Source: JBBQHM01 sp038323965 (lineage in GTDB: Bacteria; Verrucomicrobiota; Verrucomicrobiia; Chthoniobacterales; UBA10450). Taken from it: a stretch of DNA of 7,540 nucleotides. The first letter of the stretch is position 1, and each line of letters opens with the position of its first letter. Positions 6,511 through 7,540 of this stretch are shown piece by piece. Position numbers and translations under genes: made by a program. Under the pieces are notes generated by a model, which ran no database searches, was not told the DNA's origin, and saw nothing but the letters and a program-made list of their open reading frames with translations. The stretch lies in the NCBI GenBank assembly GCA_038323965.1, contig JBBQHM010000109.1, positions 1 through 7,540 of the forward strand, read 5' to 3'.

Positions 6511-7116
6511 TTAGCGCGGCTTGGCGTTGGCGTGTCCTGCGACCTGGAGCTGTCGCACGCCGTCGAGGACGTAAATGATACCAGATATAAAAGTGAACAG
6601 ACCGGCCGCTCCGACGACCGCGAATAATGAGAGGAAATGAAGTTGTAACATCACCCAGGCGATTGCCGCCATCTGCAGAACGGTCGCCACTTTCCCCGTC
6701 CAGCTCGGCTTGACGTCCACGCGTCCGTTCAAAAAATAAAGTACGCCCGTTCCGACGACGATGACTGCGTCGCGCGTGATTACCAACACCGGGAACCATG
6801 CCGGAAATTGTCCGTATTCCGGATCCACCTTGCTCCAGCTGGTGATGCTGAGAGTAATAATTCCGCTTAGCAAAAGTCCCTTATCTGCGATCGGGTCGAG
6901 CACGACGCCGAGAGTACTGCGCTGATCGTAGCGCCGCGCCACGTAGCCATCGAGACCGTCGCTCGCCGCCGCAAAGAGAAACAGGAGGATCGCACTGAAA
7001 CGTTGCCACTCGATCGGCTGGCCGCGCTGGACGCTTTGGCCATAGTAAATCGCCATCGTGACGAAAGCCGGGATCATCAGGATGCGAACCAACGTGATTT
7101 TGTTCGCCGTCGTCAT
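6511..7116 (-). CDS. pgsA: CDP-diacylglycerol-glycerol-3-phosphate 3-phosphatidyltransferase (PgsA)
   Basis: A 201-residue integral membrane enzyme that transfers a phosphatidyl group from CDP-diacylglycerol to glycerol 3-phosphate, giving phosphatidylglycerophosphate, the precursor of phosphatidylglycerol and cardiolipin. The CDP-alcohol phosphotransferase signature is complete: D53-G-L-D56-G57-x2-A60-R61-x8-G70-x3-D74-x3-D78. The N-terminus (MTTANKITLVRILMIP) and the run of hydrophobic segments (about 8-25, 40-52, 79-92, 107-128, 143-160, 162-184) are typical of PgsA. I start at ATG 7116, preceded by GAGG three bases upstream; the frame stays open to an ATG at 7212, but that would add 32 residues unlike the family and overlap tRNA-Leu. 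A related phosphatidyltransferase with another alcohol acceptor cannot be fully excluded. Next gene der follows after nine bases. Confidence 0.93.
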   Translation of the reverse strand: MTTANKITLVRILMIPAFVTMAIYYGQSVQRGQPIEWQRFSAILLFLFAAASDGLDGYVARRYDQRSTLGVVLDPIADKGLLLSGIITLSITSWSKVDPEYGQFPAWFPVLVITRDAVIVVGTGVLYFLNGRVDVKPSWTGKVATVLQMAAIAWVMLQLHFLSLFAVVGAAGLFTFISGIIYVLDGVRQLQVAGHANAKPR

Positions 7117-7185
7117 GCGCCTCGCATTGCCAGTGAACGCGAATCTGTTTGGTACAGCAAGCGGCACACGTAAGATGGGCCGCAC
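7117..7185. promoter_or_regulatory. Divergent intergenic region between pgsA and tRNA-Leu
   Basis: These 69 bases separate two outward-reading genes and must hold at least the proximal signals for both. I could not find a convincing -35/-10 pair in either direction: TTGCCA at 7127-7132 is the best -35-like match for the tRNA, but no good -10 follows at normal spacing. Only the GAGG ribosome binding site of pgsA is clear. Confidence 0.35.
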
Positions 7186-7270
7186 GCCGATGTGGCGAAA
7201 TGGCAGACGCAACGGACTTAAAATCCGTTTTCGAGAAATCGAAGTGTGGGTTCGAGTCCCGCCATCGGCA
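7186..7270 (+). tRNA. tRNA-Leu (anticodon UAA)
   Basis: An 85-base class II tRNA. The acceptor stem GCCGATG (7186-7192) pairs perfectly with CATCGGC (7263-7269), with discriminator A at 7270. The anticodon stem ACGGA/TCCGT encloses loop CTTAAAA, with anticodon TAA at 7219-7221, which reads UUA and UUG leucine codons. The long variable arm TTCGA-GAAA-TCGAA (7230-7243) is typical of leucine tRNAs, and the T arm is GTGGG-TTCGAGT-CCCGC. The 3' CCA is not encoded: the genome has CCC after the discriminator, so a CCA-adding enzyme must complete it. It is transcribed divergently from pgsA. Confidence 0.97.
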
Positions 7271-7384
7271 CCCTCTGAAAAGTGATGTTACGAGGGGAAC
7301 GCTGTGACGTCGGCATTCGCGGGAGGCTCGACGAATGGGAGCGGCTAATGGTGCGGCAGCGAGGCGATAACGCCTATTCTGAAT

Positions 7385-7405
7385 CGCGCCCCCTAATGGG
7401 GCGTG
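7385..7405 (+). terminator. Possible terminator hairpin downstream of tRNA-Leu
   Basis: CGCCCC-CTAAT-GGGGCG forms a six-pair GC-rich stem, extended by one G-T and one C-G pair. It is followed by TGTCGCTGTTGTTTG, which is only mildly T-rich, so rho-independent termination is possible but weak. It lies about 115 bases after the tRNA. Confidence 0.3.
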
Positions 7406-7415
7406 TCGCTGTTGT

Positions 7416-7444
7416 TTGACTATTGACCGAAGCGCTTCGGTAAT
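7416..7444 (+). promoter_or_regulatory. Candidate sigma-70-type promoter for the right-end gene
   Basis: TTGACT (7416-7421, five of six to the -35 consensus), a 17-base spacer, and GGTAAT (7439-7444, four of six to the -10 consensus). Transcription would begin near 7451, leaving almost no leader before ATG 7460 but a normal leader before the in-frame ATG at 7493. Evidence is by eye only. Confidence 0.3.
7426..7441. promoter_or_regulatory. Perfect 16-bp palindrome, possible operator
   Basis: ACCGAAGCGCTTCGGT is its own reverse complement. It sits between the candidate -35 and -10 and overlaps the -10, 18 bases before ATG 7460. A dimeric repressor bound here would block RNA polymerase, and self-repressing antitoxins often use such sites. 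The operator role is inferred; the palindrome is seen. Confidence 0.4.
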
Positions 7445-7459
7445 GTGAAGGTGGGATCG

Positions 7460-7540
7460 ATGGAGGCGCAACTTCTGCTCAGAGCAAAGCGGATGAAGCT
7501 CGCGTTCACGATCGAACAGGACGAGACCACCGGTGTATTC
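7460..7540 (+). CDS. Start of a possible HicB-type antitoxin gene (cut by window end)
   Basis: Twenty-seven codons are open to the window edge from ATG 7460, preceded by GAAGGTGGG four bases upstream; an in-frame TGA at 7424-7426 bounds the frame. The peptide MEAQLLLRAKRMKLAFTIEQ continues as DETTGVF. The stretch from the second methionine (codon 12, ATG 7493), MKLAFTIEQDETTG, looks like the first beta strand of HicB-family antitoxins, which commonly begin with MK, a hydrophobic strand, then E-x-D-E and a small residue turn. HicB neutralises the HicA mRNA-interferase toxin, and the partner gene would be expected outside this window. With so little sequence the family call is weak; any protein with a similar N-terminal strand is possible. 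Confidence 0.45.
   Translation, partial: MEAQLLLRAKRMKLAFTIEQDETTGVF

Larger units (their letters stand above)
7271..7459 (+). other. Intergenic stretch after tRNA-Leu, no recognised gene
   Basis: These 189 bases hold no gene I recognise. A 44-codon open frame (ATG 7285 to TGA 7417-7419, reading RLDEWERLMVRQRGDNAYSE in the middle) has no clear ribosome binding site and no family resemblance I can name; it may be chance or a gene remnant. Small hairpins occur at 7362-7375 (AGGCG-ATAA-CGCCT) and 7385-7405, and a palindrome at 7426-7441. No copy of the tRNA 3' end is present here. Confidence 0.4.

Noticed and set aside
5755..6627. 290-codon open frame on the plus strand opposite der
   Set aside because: It lies wholly antisense to der and the der-pgsA junction, whose protein motifs are complete. 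The translation has no recognisable domain; long antisense frames are common opposite GC-rich genes.
7117..7212. Longer pgsA start at ATG 7212
   Set aside because: It would extend into tRNA-Leu and add residues unlike the family; ATG 7116 has GAGG upstream and gives the typical N-terminus.
7058..7285. 75-codon plus-strand open frame across the tRNA
   Set aside because: Its C-terminal half (MWRNGRRNGLKIRFREIE) is the well-known false translation of a tRNA-Leu gene.
7285..7419. 44-codon open frame after the tRNA as a real gene
   Set aside because: No Shine-Dalgarno, no recognisable family, and it ends just before the candidate promoter; kept only as a note in the intergenic entry.

Overview
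The window looks like a chromosomal stretch from a moderately GC-rich, free-living bacterium. The gene set and protein style (Der and PgsA beside a MoxR/DUF58/VWA cluster, GTG and TTG starts, tightly overlapping genes) would fit a soil Verrucomicrobium of the Spartobacteria/Chthoniobacterales type. That placement is an inference from general resemblance, not from a marker gene.

Layout. Nearly everything from 1 to 7116 is read on the minus strand, so transcription runs right to left: pgsA (phosphatidylglycerophosphate synthase, 7116-6511), der (ribosome-assembly GTPase, 6501-5122), a MoxR-family AAA+ ATPase (5054-4068), a small GIY-YIG nuclease-like gene (4018-3713), a DUF58 protein (3716-2760), a small single-span membrane protein resembling DUF4381 (2753-2247), a BatA-like VWA membrane protein (2260-1205) and a BatB-like VWA protein running into TPR-like sequence (1208 to the window edge, incomplete). 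The last four overlap or lie within a few bases of each other, which indicates one translationally coupled operon. To the right, on the plus strand, are tRNA-Leu(UAA) (7186-7270), a stretch of about 190 bases with hairpins and a perfect palindrome, and the first codons of a possible HicB-type antitoxin gene cut by the window end.

How the genes work together. MoxR + DUF58 + DUF4381-like + two VWA proteins is the known MoxR/Bat envelope module. The ATPase is thought to act as a chaperone-like remodeller on membrane-anchored VWA proteins with metal-ion-dependent adhesion sites. All MIDAS residues are present in both VWA proteins. PgsA makes the precursor of phosphatidylglycerol and Der matures the 50S ribosomal subunit; they are housekeeping genes that happen to lie upstream in the same direction.

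Most unusual part. The GIY-YIG gene sits between two perfect 36-bp inverted repeats (3666-3701 and 4033-4068) in the middle of the MoxR-DUF58 operon. The 403-bp unit looks like an inserted cassette. One repeat begins exactly at the last base of the moxR stop codon. The other is translated as the N-terminus of the DUF58 protein, whose best start codon overlaps the nuclease stop codon (ATGA). The cassette therefore appears to have inserted without breaking the operon and to supply the translation start of the next gene.
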